NCBI GenBank assembly: GCA_044347755.1
Contig: JBIKUE010000125.1
Location: 1-13,160 of the forward strand
Direction of reading: 5' to 3'
Length of the DNA stretch: 13,160 nucleotides
Source: M3007 sp044347755
GTDB taxonomy: Bacteria; Bacteroidota; Bacteroidia; Chitinophagales; Saprospiraceae
Shown here: piece by piece, positions 7,003 through 12,904 of the stretch
How positions within the stretch are numbered: the stretch's first letter is position 1
Layout: the number at the start of each line of letters is the position of its first letter
Position numbers and translations under genes: made by a program
Notes under the pieces: generated by a model
Told to the model about the DNA's origin: nothing
The model's database searches: none
Seen by the model: only the letters and a program-made list of their open reading frames with translations

Positions 7003-7985
7003 ACCTTGGCCAATTCCCCTTTCAGGAAATCAATTACCTTGATTTCCACCGGATCTACATTGCGTAATTCGGCGAGGTAAACAGAAACCCAGTCGCCCAG
7101 ATGAACTAACCAGAGGGCTTTTTCAATGAGGTTTTTACCTTTCGAATAGAGTTCAATGGAGGTTTGGGTGTAATGTTCTACGATTTCCTTGTTAATATCC
7201 GTACGGATGGCTGTGCGGGAATAGTCGTCGTGGTTACGCAGCCAGATTACGGCTACATCAGCGCGTTGATCGCGCCAGCCCACGAGTTCATTGTGGTTCA
7301 TTTCCGGGATCACGTGGTGCCAGCAGAGCATTTTGGCGTTTTCGTTGATTTGCTGGCGCCAGCGTACTGCTACTGCTTCCATGTGATCGGCTATGTAGAG
7401 TACAGGTGTTTTTCCGGTGAGGAAGCCGGCAATCTTACGTGCATGTTTTTGGATGGATGTCTGATCGCGTTTGAGGAGTTTTTGGGCTCCTGCTACCTGA
7501 CTGAGCACTTTGCCTGGAATAAGTTTGGCAGCACGGAAAACGCCCAGTTGTGCTACCACAGAATAACCCAAACAAGCGCGTGGGCTGCTCCATCCGCCGG
7601 GAAGCTGAACGTAGTCATATCCTTTTGCCTTGGCAATCTCGATCAGTTTGCCGCCGGAGGCAATGCAGACAATCTTTGCGCCAGTGTGGTGCAGTTGCTC
7701 CAGGGTACTGAGTGTTTCTTCTGTGTTACCGCTGTAGGAGGAGCAAATGGCCAAAGTATTTTTATTGATCCAGGCCGGCGCCTGATATCCCTTGCTGACA
7801 ACCACCGGTAGTTTACAGATACCGCGCACAAAATCCTGCACGAATCCACCGCCAATGCCGCTTCCGCCGAGGCCGGAAATGAAAACAGAGCGCAGTGGGG
7901 CCGTATGTTTTTTCAAAGTGATCTTTTGAGCAATTCCGAGCGCTTCCTCCAACTGTTCCGGGAAGCGAGCAACCATTTTATCCAT
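6999..7985 (-). CDS. Bifunctional phosphoglucose/phosphomannose isomerase
   Basis: This 328-residue cytoplasmic SIS-domain enzyme is predicted to interconvert glucose-6-P or mannose-6-P with fructose-6-P, linking glycolysis to mannose-based sugar nucleotides. The first SIS domain shows SGLGGSGIGG near residues 37-46 and the sugar-phosphate loop CSSYSGNTEET near 86-96. The PGWSSPR-like segment (GGWSSPRACLGY) near 130-141 and PEMNHNELVGW, with H231 and candidate catalytic E233, are characteristic of the bifunctional PGI/PMI family (TIGR02128) rather than classical Pgi. Length is typical (about 310-350). The ATG at 7983-7985 follows a G-poor repeated leader and a perfect TAnnTTTG box at 8041-8048. 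It stands alone, convergent with the methyltransferase and divergent from the second DUF1761 gene, and has no visible terminator. Confidence 0.92.
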   Translation of the reverse strand: MDKMVARFPEQLEEALGIAQKITLKKHTAPLRSVFISGLGGSGIGGGFVQDFVRGICKLPVVVSKGYQAPAWINKNTLAICSSYSGNTEETLSTLEQLHHTGAKIVCIASGGKLIEIAKAKGYDYVQLPGGWSSPRACLGYSVVAQLGVFRAAKLIPGKVLSQVAGAQKLLKRDQTSIQKHARKIAGFLTGKTPVLYIADHMEAVAVRWRQQINENAKMLCWHHVIPEMNHNELVGWRDQRADVAVIWLRNHDDYSRTAIRTDINKEIVEHYTQTSIELYSKGKNLIEKALWLVHLGDWVSVYLAELRNVDPVEIKVIDFLKGELAKV

Positions 7986-8036
7986 GAGTTGAGTGTTTGA
8001 GTGTTTGACTGTTTTGGTGTTTTGGTGTTTTGGTTG
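7986..8036 (-). repeat. G-poor short-word repeat forming the isomerase 5' leader
   Basis: On the minus strand this stretch reads as three CCAAAACA words followed by two CAAACACT words, just before the ATG at 7985. If transcription starts a few bases after the TAGCTTTG box at 8041-8048, nearly the whole leader is this repeat, with almost no G or U and hence little structure. An unstructured A/C-rich leader fits ribosome loading without Shine-Dalgarno pairing in this phylum. Confidence 0.75.
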
Positions 8037-8040
8037 GGCG

Positions 8041-8048
8041 CAAAGCTA
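8041..8048 (-). promoter_or_regulatory. Bacteroidota -7 box for the isomerase gene
   Basis: The minus strand reads TAGCTTTG, an exact match to TAnnTTTG, 55 nt upstream of the start codon. No good TTTG stands 19-22 nt further upstream; the closest is an ATTC or TTCA at 17-18 nt. The call therefore rests on the -7 box and its position. Confidence 0.5.
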
Positions 8049-8105
8049 AATGTTGCAGGTGATCCTGAATGCAGAAATTTTTTAATAAAATATTTTGTTT
8101 TAAAA

Positions 8106-8137
8106 TTTGGCAAAATAAAACATGGTGGCTATTTTTG
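8106..8137 (+). promoter_or_regulatory. Consensus Bacteroidota promoter for DUF1761 paralogue 2
   Basis: TTTG at 8106-8109, a 20-nt spacer and TATTTTTG at 8130-8137 match the -33/-7 consensus at every defined base and at the preferred spacing. Transcription would begin near 8142-8145, giving a leader of about 25-28 nt. This decides the start of the next gene: the in-frame candidate start at 8122 lies inside the promoter, so the ATG at 8170 is used. Confidence 0.7.
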
Positions 8138-8169
8138 TCCAACATTTCAAAACAAAACTGTTACAACTT

Positions 8170-8598
8170 ATGGAAATCAACTGGATTGCTGTTGCCGTTA
8201 CGGCACTGGTGCCGATGATTATCGGCTTTGTATACTATCACCCGCAAGTATTGGGTGGCCCTTGGATGCGCGCCAATGGTTTTACCCTGGAATCCATTGG
8301 GAACGGCCCCAAGCCCGTTTTGTATCTGGCAGCACTTGTGTTGTCTTTTCTTTTGTCCATGTTTGTATGTGTGAACGTTACAGGCCCCGGGCAGGATGTT
8401 GCACCTGACGGGCACAGTTATGTCACCTTCGGGCATGGAGCGGTCCATGGCGTTATGATCAGCATCCTCTTGGTACTGCCAATATTAGGCACCATGTCTG
8501 TCTTTGAAAAGCGCGGCTGGAGCTGGGTTTTTGTCAATCTGGGTTACTGGATGGTTACGCTGGTGGTCATGGCAGGTATTCTGAGTGCCTGGCGGTGA
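8170..8598 (+). CDS. DUF1761 integral membrane protein (paralogue 2)
   Basis: This 142-residue protein has four predicted transmembrane segments, near residues 5-22, 54-76, 90-112 and 118-140. Family features visible are INW at 3-5, VPMIIGFVYYHPQVLG near 14-29, TFGHGAVHG near 85-93, then FEKRGW and NLGYW. It is homologous to the protein encoded at 3911-4420, which has the same order of motifs plus a ~25-residue insert. The HG-x2-HG motif inside or at the edge of a membrane helix is the most conserved part and might be functional, but no function is known to me. The ATG at 8170 is supported by the promoter at 8106-8137 and by alignment to the paralogue. The gene is monocistronic, divergent from the isomerase, and followed by a repeat-and-hairpin region shared with the convergent cyclophilin. 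Confidence 0.88.
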   Translation: MEINWIAVAVTALVPMIIGFVYYHPQVLGGPWMRANGFTLESIGNGPKPVLYLAALVLSFLLSMFVCVNVTGPGQDVAPDGHSYVTFGHGAVHGVMISILLVLPILGTMSVFEKRGWSWVFVNLGYWMVTLVVMAGILSAWR

Positions 8599-8616
8599 AG
8601 GAAGGTACAAAGGCTT

Positions 8617-8705
8617 CGAAGGCACGAAGGCGTGGGGACACGAAGGCACGAAGACGTGGGGACACGAAGGCACGAAGACGTGGGGACACGAAGGCACGAA
8701 GACGC
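8617..8705. repeat. 24-bp tandem repeat, about 3.7 copies
   Basis: Units start at 8617, 8641, 8665 and 8689 and read CGAAGGCACGAAGACGTGGG plus GACA, with one substitution in the first copy; the last is cut after 17 bp. Each unit contains two CACGAAGG/CACGAAGA words. The array begins 18 bp after the DUF1761 stop codon. Its words are the reverse complement of those in the array at 8776-8839. Confidence 0.92.
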
Positions 8706-8717
8706 AAAGGCACAAAG

Positions 8718-8742
8718 TTTATTGCAGCGAAGCTGCAATAAA
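8718..8742. terminator. Perfect 11-bp hairpin in a convergent gap
   Basis: TTTATTGCAGC and GCTGCAATAAA are exact inverse copies around the triloop GAA. The hairpin lies between two converging genes (ends at 8598 and 8840). It has an A/T-rich stem base but no clean T-tract on either side, so termination is plausible, possibly in both directions, but not certain. Confidence 0.5.
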
Positions 8743-8750
8743 TAACAATA

Positions 8751-8781
8751 ACGAAGGGTCGGCTTTCAGCCGACCCTTCGT
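8751..8781. terminator. Perfect 14-bp GC-rich hairpin in a convergent gap
   Basis: ACGAAGGGTCGGCT and AGCCGACCCTTCGT are exact inverse copies around the triloop TTC. With the hairpin at 8718-8742 it likely separates transcription of the converging DUF1761 and cyclophilin genes. There is no T-run after it on the plus strand; on the minus strand TATTGTTATT follows, a weak U-rich tail that favours leftward termination of the cyclophilin transcript. Confidence 0.55.
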
Positions 8782-8839
8782 GCCTTAGCGCCTTCGTGCC
8801 TTAGCGCCTTCGTGTAATCGCACCTTTGTGTCTTCACAA
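8776..8839. repeat. 16-bp tandem repeat, four decaying copies
   Basis: Copies start at 8776, 8792, 8808 and 8824. The first two are identical (CTTCGTGCCTTAGCGC), the third and fourth increasingly diverged (CTTCGTGTAATCGCAC, CTTTGTGTCTTCACAA). The array overlaps the right arm of the 14-bp hairpin and ends at the cyclophilin stop codon. Its words are inverse to those of the 24-bp repeat on the other side of the hairpins. Confidence 0.85.
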
Positions 8840-9721
8840 TTACTTGATGACCTTCATTTTCATTTTAACATCTGCTTTCGGGCGGTCGCCAGGGCCTTTT
8901 TCTACCGCAGCAATTTTGTCTATCACTTCATATCCTTTGATCACCTGTCCAAATACAGTGTATTCGCGGTCGAGATGAGGGGTTCCACCGCTTTCGAGAT
9001 AAGCAGCGCGTTGTTCCGGCGTATAGTGGAATCGGCGCATGGATTCTGTTTGGTTCAGGGTGAGCTCGGTTACCGGCGAGCCCTGAACGATGTAAAATTG
9101 CGATCCGGAAGATTTTTTCTCCGGGTTGTTCGTCCGTGCAGCAGATAGCGCGCCTTTAATGTGGCAAAGAGAATCCACAAATTCAGCCGGAATTTGGTAG
9201 CTCGGACCGCCCATGCCCAGCATTTTACCCGCTGGAGCGTTTTTGGAATCCGGATCACCGCCCTGAATCATGAAACCTTGGATGACACGATGGAACAGCG
9301 TACCGTCGTAATAGCCCTCTTCTGCTAATTTAATGAAATTATCCCGGTGTTTGGGGGTGGAATTGTAGAGCTCAACCGTCATGGTACCAAAATCTGTTTC
9401 GATTTCTACCAGACAACGCTCTGGAGCAGTCACTTGAATCATTTTTTTAAAAGTAGTAGATTTTTTGCCTTTGGTGGCAGTAAGGCTAACGGTATAATTG
9501 CCGGAATGAGTGTATCGGTGCTTGGGGCTTACTTCTGTTGAGGTAGCGCCATCACCGAAATCCCAGGCAAAAGTTAGTGGCTTTTTGGAGGTTGGTGTGG
9601 TGTTGGTAAAACTTACTTCTACCGGAGCCACAAATTTTTGATCAGCAACCGTGAATTTGGCTTGTGCCTGGGCCAGATAAGCCACGCACAAAAACAAGGG
9701 GAGAATCAATAGTTTCTTCAT
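8840..9721 (-). CDS. Secreted PKD-cyclophilin peptidyl-prolyl cis-trans isomerase
   Basis: This 293-residue protein is predicted to speed cis-trans isomerisation of X-Pro bonds in proteins outside the cytoplasm. Residues 1-21 are a signal peptide (MKKLLILPLF..., cleavage near AQA). A PKD-type beta-sandwich spans about 22-105 with the signature WDFGDG at 53-58 and HRYTHSGNYTVSLT. The cyclophilin domain spans about 108-293: FHRVIQGFMIQGGD contains the catalytic arginine R145, and GALSAARTNNPEKKSSGSQFYIV is the usual core stretch. A ~25-residue insert rich in charged and polar residues follows it (LTLNQTESMRRFHYTPEQRA), typical of larger bacterial forms. There is no lipobox, so it is periplasmic or released rather than a lipoprotein. 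The frame runs up to 9808, but the ATG at 9719-9721 begins the signal peptide and lies below a possible promoter. PKD plus cyclophilin is a less common pairing. Confidence 0.9.
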   Translation of the reverse strand: MKKLLILPLFLCVAYLAQAQAKFTVADQKFVAPVEVSFTNTTPTSKKPLTFAWDFGDGATSTEVSPKHRYTHSGNYTVSLTATKGKKSTTFKKMIQVTAPERCLVEIETDFGTMTVELYNSTPKHRDNFIKLAEEGYYDGTLFHRVIQGFMIQGGDPDSKNAPAGKMLGMGGPSYQIPAEFVDSLCHIKGALSAARTNNPEKKSSGSQFYIVQGSPVTELTLNQTESMRRFHYTPEQRAAYLESGGTPHLDREYTVFGQVIKGYEVIDKIAAVEKGPGDRPKADVKMKMKVIK

Positions 9722-9752
9722 GCTTTGGTAATATGTTGATGGTAAACAGCCG

Positions 9753-9783
9753 CAAAGATGCAGATTAATCCGGTTTTTAGAAA
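9753..9783 (-). promoter_or_regulatory. Possible promoter for the PKD-cyclophilin gene
   Basis: On the minus strand TTTC (9780-9783), 19 nt, then CATCTTTG (9753-9760) differ by one base at each box from TTTG-N19..22-TAnnTTTG. The site lies 32 nt upstream of the ATG at 9721, a reasonable leader length. Confidence 0.4.
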
Positions 9784-9840
9784 TGTGTTGGTTGTTATGC
9801 AAAAGCAAAGAGGCGGATTGTTAGGGAGGGTGTACAAAAG

Positions 9841-9929
9841 TTATTTTACCGCAGAGGCGGAGAAACACAGAGGTGTAAATAATTGATTATCAACCTCTAT
9901 GCGTCTCTCCGACTCTGCGGTGAAAATAA
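9841..9929. repeat. Long imperfect palindrome of CTCTGCG/CAGAGG words
   Basis: The left arm (9841-9875, TTATTTTACCGCAGAGGCGG onward) is the imperfect inverse of the right arm (9891-9929, ending CGACTCTGCGGTGAAAATAA), around an AT-rich loop of about 16 nt. The arms match at most positions, with a few substitutions and one single-base indel. It lies between two divergent genes, upstream of both candidate promoters, so it is not in a terminator position. It could be a cruciform-forming element, a small transposon-like repeat or a protein-binding site. Confidence 0.8.
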
Positions 9930-9939
9930 AAATGCGACT

Positions 9940-9973
9940 TTTGAGACAGCCTCACCCACTTCCAATACTTTTC
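9940..9973 (+). promoter_or_regulatory. Possible promoter for the M16 peptidase gene
   Basis: TTTG (9940-9943), 22 nt, then TACTTTTC (9966-9973), one base from TAnnTTTG. Transcription would start about 25 nt upstream of the ATG at 10006. This supports the 10006 start over the longer frame from 9883, which would translate the palindrome. Confidence 0.35.
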
Positions 9974-10005
9974 AGACCTTTGTCCCAGTTTACTGCAAAC
10001 ATTCT

Positions 10006-11241
10006 ATGATAGAATTTTCCCGTCGTACGTTATCCAATGGATTGCGCGTATTGGTACACGAAGACCACTCCACGCCGTTAGTGGCCGTGAATGTGAGTTA
10101 TTATGTGGGTTCGCGCGACGAAAATCCCGACAAAACCGGATTTGCGCACTTGTTTGAGCACCTGATGTTTGCCGGTAGCAAAAACGTGCCGGATTTCGAC
10201 GATCCCCTGCAGCGCGCTGGCGGCGAGAACAACGCGTTTACCACCAACGACTATACCACCTTCTACGAAATCCTGCCGGCTGAAAATTATGAAACGGCGC
10301 TTTATCTGGAAAGCGATCGTATGGCAGCGCTTAGCATCAACAAAAAATCGCTGGATGTGCAGCGAAAAGTGGTGGTGGAGGAATTCAAAGAGACCTGCCT
10401 GAATGAACCATACGGCGACAACTGGCACCATCTTTCTGAGCTGATGTACCACAAACACCCGTACCGTTGGCCAGTGATCGGACTGACGCCGGAGCATGTG
10501 GAAAATGCCAACATCGACGATGTGCGCCATTTCTTCCGCGACTGGTACAATCCCTCCAATGCCGTGCTGAGCATTGCCGGCAAGGTAAATGAAGCAGAAG
10601 CTTTTGCTTTGGCAGAAAAATGGTTCGGGTCCATACCTGCAGGACATACGCCGGTGCGTAACCTGCCAACTGAACCGCGGCAAAAAAAGCCTGCCCGTAA
10701 AGTGGTAAAAGCAGATGTACCCGTGCCGGCTATCTACCTGGCTTTCCGCACGCCCGCCCGCGCAGACCACGCTTTTTATGCGGTAGATCTGCTCAGCGAT
10801 GTGCTGGCGCTGGGGCCGTCGTCCCGTTTGTTCCGGCGTTTGCTAAAGGAGCAAAAGCTGTTCTCCACCATAGATGCCTATGTTACCGCCAATCTGGATC
10901 CCGGATTGCTGGTCATAGAAGGTCGGCCTTCAGAAGGCGTTACGGTAGAAAAAGCGCTGGAAGCTGTTTGGGCAGAATTGCATCAGCTGAAAAATGAAGC
11001 CATTGACGAGCGGGAACTGAAAAAAATCCAGCATCGTTTTGAAAGCACCCTGGTGTTCTCAGAAACCAGCGTACTCAATAAGGCCCAAAATCTGGCTTAT
11101 TACGAACTGCTCGACCGGGCCGAACTGATGAACGAAGAAACGGATATCTACCTCGGCATTACAGCGCAGGAAATGCACCAGGCCGCGCAGGATTTGTTCC
11201 GGGAGGAGAATTCAGCTACCTTGATTTATCTGCCGAAGTAG
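10006..11241 (+). CDS. M16 family zinc metallopeptidase (insulinase/MPP-like), single half-unit
   Basis: This 411-residue protein is a predicted zinc peptidase of the pitrilysin/insulinase clan. The inverted zinc motif HxxEH is present as H48-L-F-E51-H52, with the third ligand in VVVEEFKE (E125, E126 or E129; E129 fits the usual 76-residue spacing). Both M16 alpha/beta lobes are present: the active lobe at about 1-200 and the second lobe at about 205-411, containing AIYLAFRTPA and SSRLFRRLLKEQKLFS. The length is that of a half-size M16B subunit. These usually work as dimers with a catalytically inactive partner, often encoded next door; none is seen here, as the next gene is convergent and unrelated, so a homodimer or distant partner is inferred. 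The chosen ATG leaves no signal peptide, implying a cytoplasmic protein, although many Bacteroidota M16 proteins are exported. Confidence 0.9.
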   Translation: MIEFSRRTLSNGLRVLVHEDHSTPLVAVNVSYYVGSRDENPDKTGFAHLFEHLMFAGSKNVPDFDDPLQRAGGENNAFTTNDYTTFYEILPAENYETALYLESDRMAALSINKKSLDVQRKVVVEEFKETCLNEPYGDNWHHLSELMYHKHPYRWPVIGLTPEHVENANIDDVRHFFRDWYNPSNAVLSIAGKVNEAEAFALAEKWFGSIPAGHTPVRNLPTEPRQKKPARKVVKADVPVPAIYLAFRTPARADHAFYAVDLLSDVLALGPSSRLFRRLLKEQKLFSTIDAYVTANLDPGLLVIEGRPSEGVTVEKALEAVWAELHQLKNEAIDERELKKIQHRFESTLVFSETSVLNKAQNLAYYELLDRAELMNEETDIYLGITAQEMHQAAQDLFREENSATLIYLPK

Positions 11242-11319
11242 GATGATGGATTTTCGACTGTTGGACAATAAGTCTTGGATTTTGGGGTAAATGATTGTCT
11301 CAAGGTGGTAAAATTGGTT

Positions 11320-12846
11320 TTATTTGGTCAATAAAATTTTTCCTGTATTCCCCGGCAGCATTTCTCCGCTGATCGAGAAATAATACATTCCGCTCGGCGC
11401 ATCTCCAGTGTTCCAGATGGCACTCTGCCAGAATACTTGCGTCCATACCAAACGCCCGGTTACATCAAAGATACTGAGCTGTGCCGGGGAGGATTGATCC
11501 GGCCACTCAAAGGTGACGGAGGCTTGAGCGGGGTTGGGGTATACCAATAAAGACACAGACGATGGCTCCGGAGCCAAACTGCTGAGCTGACAAAGCGTAT
11601 CCACACAGCCATCGTTATCCACTTTGATTAGCCAGCCGAAGGATTGTGGCGGACCAGGCGAAAACCGATCAAACCGCAAAGCCCAGACCACGCTGCCGCT
11701 GGGCAAAACCGTCATGCCCCCGGGATAAGCGGTTCCTTCAAACCCCGGCGGAGCTTTCAGACGCACGCTCCAAAGGGTGTCACCCTGATCGTTTAACTTG
11801 TACAGGCTGTTGTAAAAGATAACATCGTCTTGACCGGGGCCGGTACGATATACCCATGTGCCGCTTGCTACCCAGTTACCATCGGGGGTAGATACAAGAT
11901 CACCAAACCGATTAATGGTAGGACCTAAATCACTGATGGTACGCTCCCAAACTAAGTTTAAAGCACTGTCTCTACGGACAACTTTCATATAGGTCCCAAC
12001 TTCATCTTGAGAAATGATTTCCGTAGTACTAGTGAGATAAACCCATCCATTGTCTCCTGTTTTTTGAAGGCCTAATACGCCCACTTCATCATTTACAGGC
12101 CCTGTCCATTCCCACTTGATTAACCCCATAGAATCAATGGCAAAAATCCAGCTTTGTCCCCAGAGTTGAGGTATTGGAGTGTTAGGTGGCGAAGCATGCA
12201 TTCCGCCTACCAAGTATGTGTTATTATCAATGGAGATCAAACTTTGCACCATATCATCCTGCCCTGCTTGACCATAGGTAAGGCTCCATATTTGGTTGCC
12301 GGACGGATGAATACGTTTGATAAATCCTTTAGTTGTGTAATCCGATTTTTGATAAACGCCGCCTAATAAATAACCGCCGCTTTTAACTTCCAAAAGTCTT
12401 CTTCCAAAAAGAGTTAACGCACCATTTATTCCAAACAACTTATTCACTGTTGGTTGTCCATCATCATTATAAGTTGTCAAGGAGGCCTGATGGCCTGCAA
12501 ATGTCGTTCCTACTGATGCAAAGTTGCCATTTTGAAGGAGGATTAAATCATTGCCTTCTGCAATGAGAATATCGTCGTTTGAAAGAAAATAATATGCCTG
12601 ATCCAAATAGCTGCCGAAAGTGTCAAATTTGGCTAAAGTGATAGCTTCGTAAGGTACAGATTCGGAGGTATAAATATTTCCTAAAACCCAAAGAGTATCT
12701 TTTGCAAAGATCACATTGGAGAATCGAGTTCCCCAATTGGACTGGCTGCTTAAATTATAAGCGAAATGAAACCCGCCTCCGGAATTTTGCCCACAAACAC
12801 TCCAGGCGCTGCAGATGAGCAGCATGAAGAATGGTAAATTTTTCAT
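11320..12846 (-). CDS. T9SS-exported protein with propeller-like repeats, function unknown
   Basis: This 508-residue protein starts with a signal peptide (MKNLPFFMLLICSAWSVCGQ). The body, about 25-425, carries imperfect repeats of the kind found in beta-propellers of surface proteins: a hydrophobic-G-G strand such as GGYLLGG or NTYLVGG, followed by an aromatic-basic strand and a turn such as PSGNQIWSLTYG, SMGLIKWEW, ALNLVWERT or DQGDTLWSVRL. About five such turns are visible. A DGCVDTLC segment near 420 leads into a type A T9SS C-terminal domain, about 430-508: LLVYPNPAQASV, IFDVTGRLVW, APSGMYYFSI and a final KILLTK. It is therefore secreted or cell-surface; adhesion or binding is possible but unproven. 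The frame is open to 12987, yet the ATG at 12844-12846 begins the signal peptide. A hairpin ends 9 nt before this start. The upstream neighbour is a paralogue at its C-terminus. Confidence 0.85.
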   Translation of the reverse strand: MKNLPFFMLLICSAWSVCGQNSGGGFHFAYNLSSQSNWGTRFSNVIFAKDTLWVLGNIYTSESVPYEAITLAKFDTFGSYLDQAYYFLSNDDILIAEGNDLILLQNGNFASVGTTFAGHQASLTTYNDDGQPTVNKLFGINGALTLFGRRLLEVKSGGYLLGGVYQKSDYTTKGFIKRIHPSGNQIWSLTYGQAGQDDMVQSLISIDNNTYLVGGMHASPPNTPIPQLWGQSWIFAIDSMGLIKWEWTGPVNDEVGVLGLQKTGDNGWVYLTSTTEIISQDEVGTYMKVVRRDSALNLVWERTISDLGPTINRFGDLVSTPDGNWVASGTWVYRTGPGQDDVIFYNSLYKLNDQGDTLWSVRLKAPPGFEGTAYPGGMTVLPSGSVVWALRFDRFSPGPPQSFGWLIKVDNDGCVDTLCQLSSLAPEPSSVSLLVYPNPAQASVTFEWPDQSSPAQLSIFDVTGRLVWTQVFWQSAIWNTGDAPSGMYYFSISGEMLPGNTGKILLTK

Positions 12847-12855
12847 AAAAGGGAA

Positions 12856-12892
12856 AGCCGCCCGTTCGCATAATTTCAGCGAACAGGCGGCT
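12856..12892 (-). terminator. Strong 14-bp hairpin between two co-directional T9SS genes
   Basis: On the minus strand AGCCGCCTGTTCGC pairs with GCGAACGGGCGGCT (one G-U pair) around a 9-nt loop, and TTCCCTTTT then ATG follow. It lies 12 nt after the stop codon of the upstream gene (12905) and 9 nt before the next start (12846). It may be a terminator with a poor U-tract, an mRNA-stabilising 3' end, or a structure limiting translation of the downstream gene. Confidence 0.6.
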
Positions 12893-12904
12893 GTAGAAAG
12901 AGGG

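Noticed and set aside
8122..8169. Longer N-terminus for the second DUF1761 protein
   Set aside because: This start falls within a consensus promoter, and the shorter form aligns with its paralogue from the first residues.
8617..8839. CRISPR-like or protein-coding tandem repeat
   Set aside because: The 24- and 16-bp copies are contiguous with no spacers, and frames across them are short and lie between two complete convergent genes.
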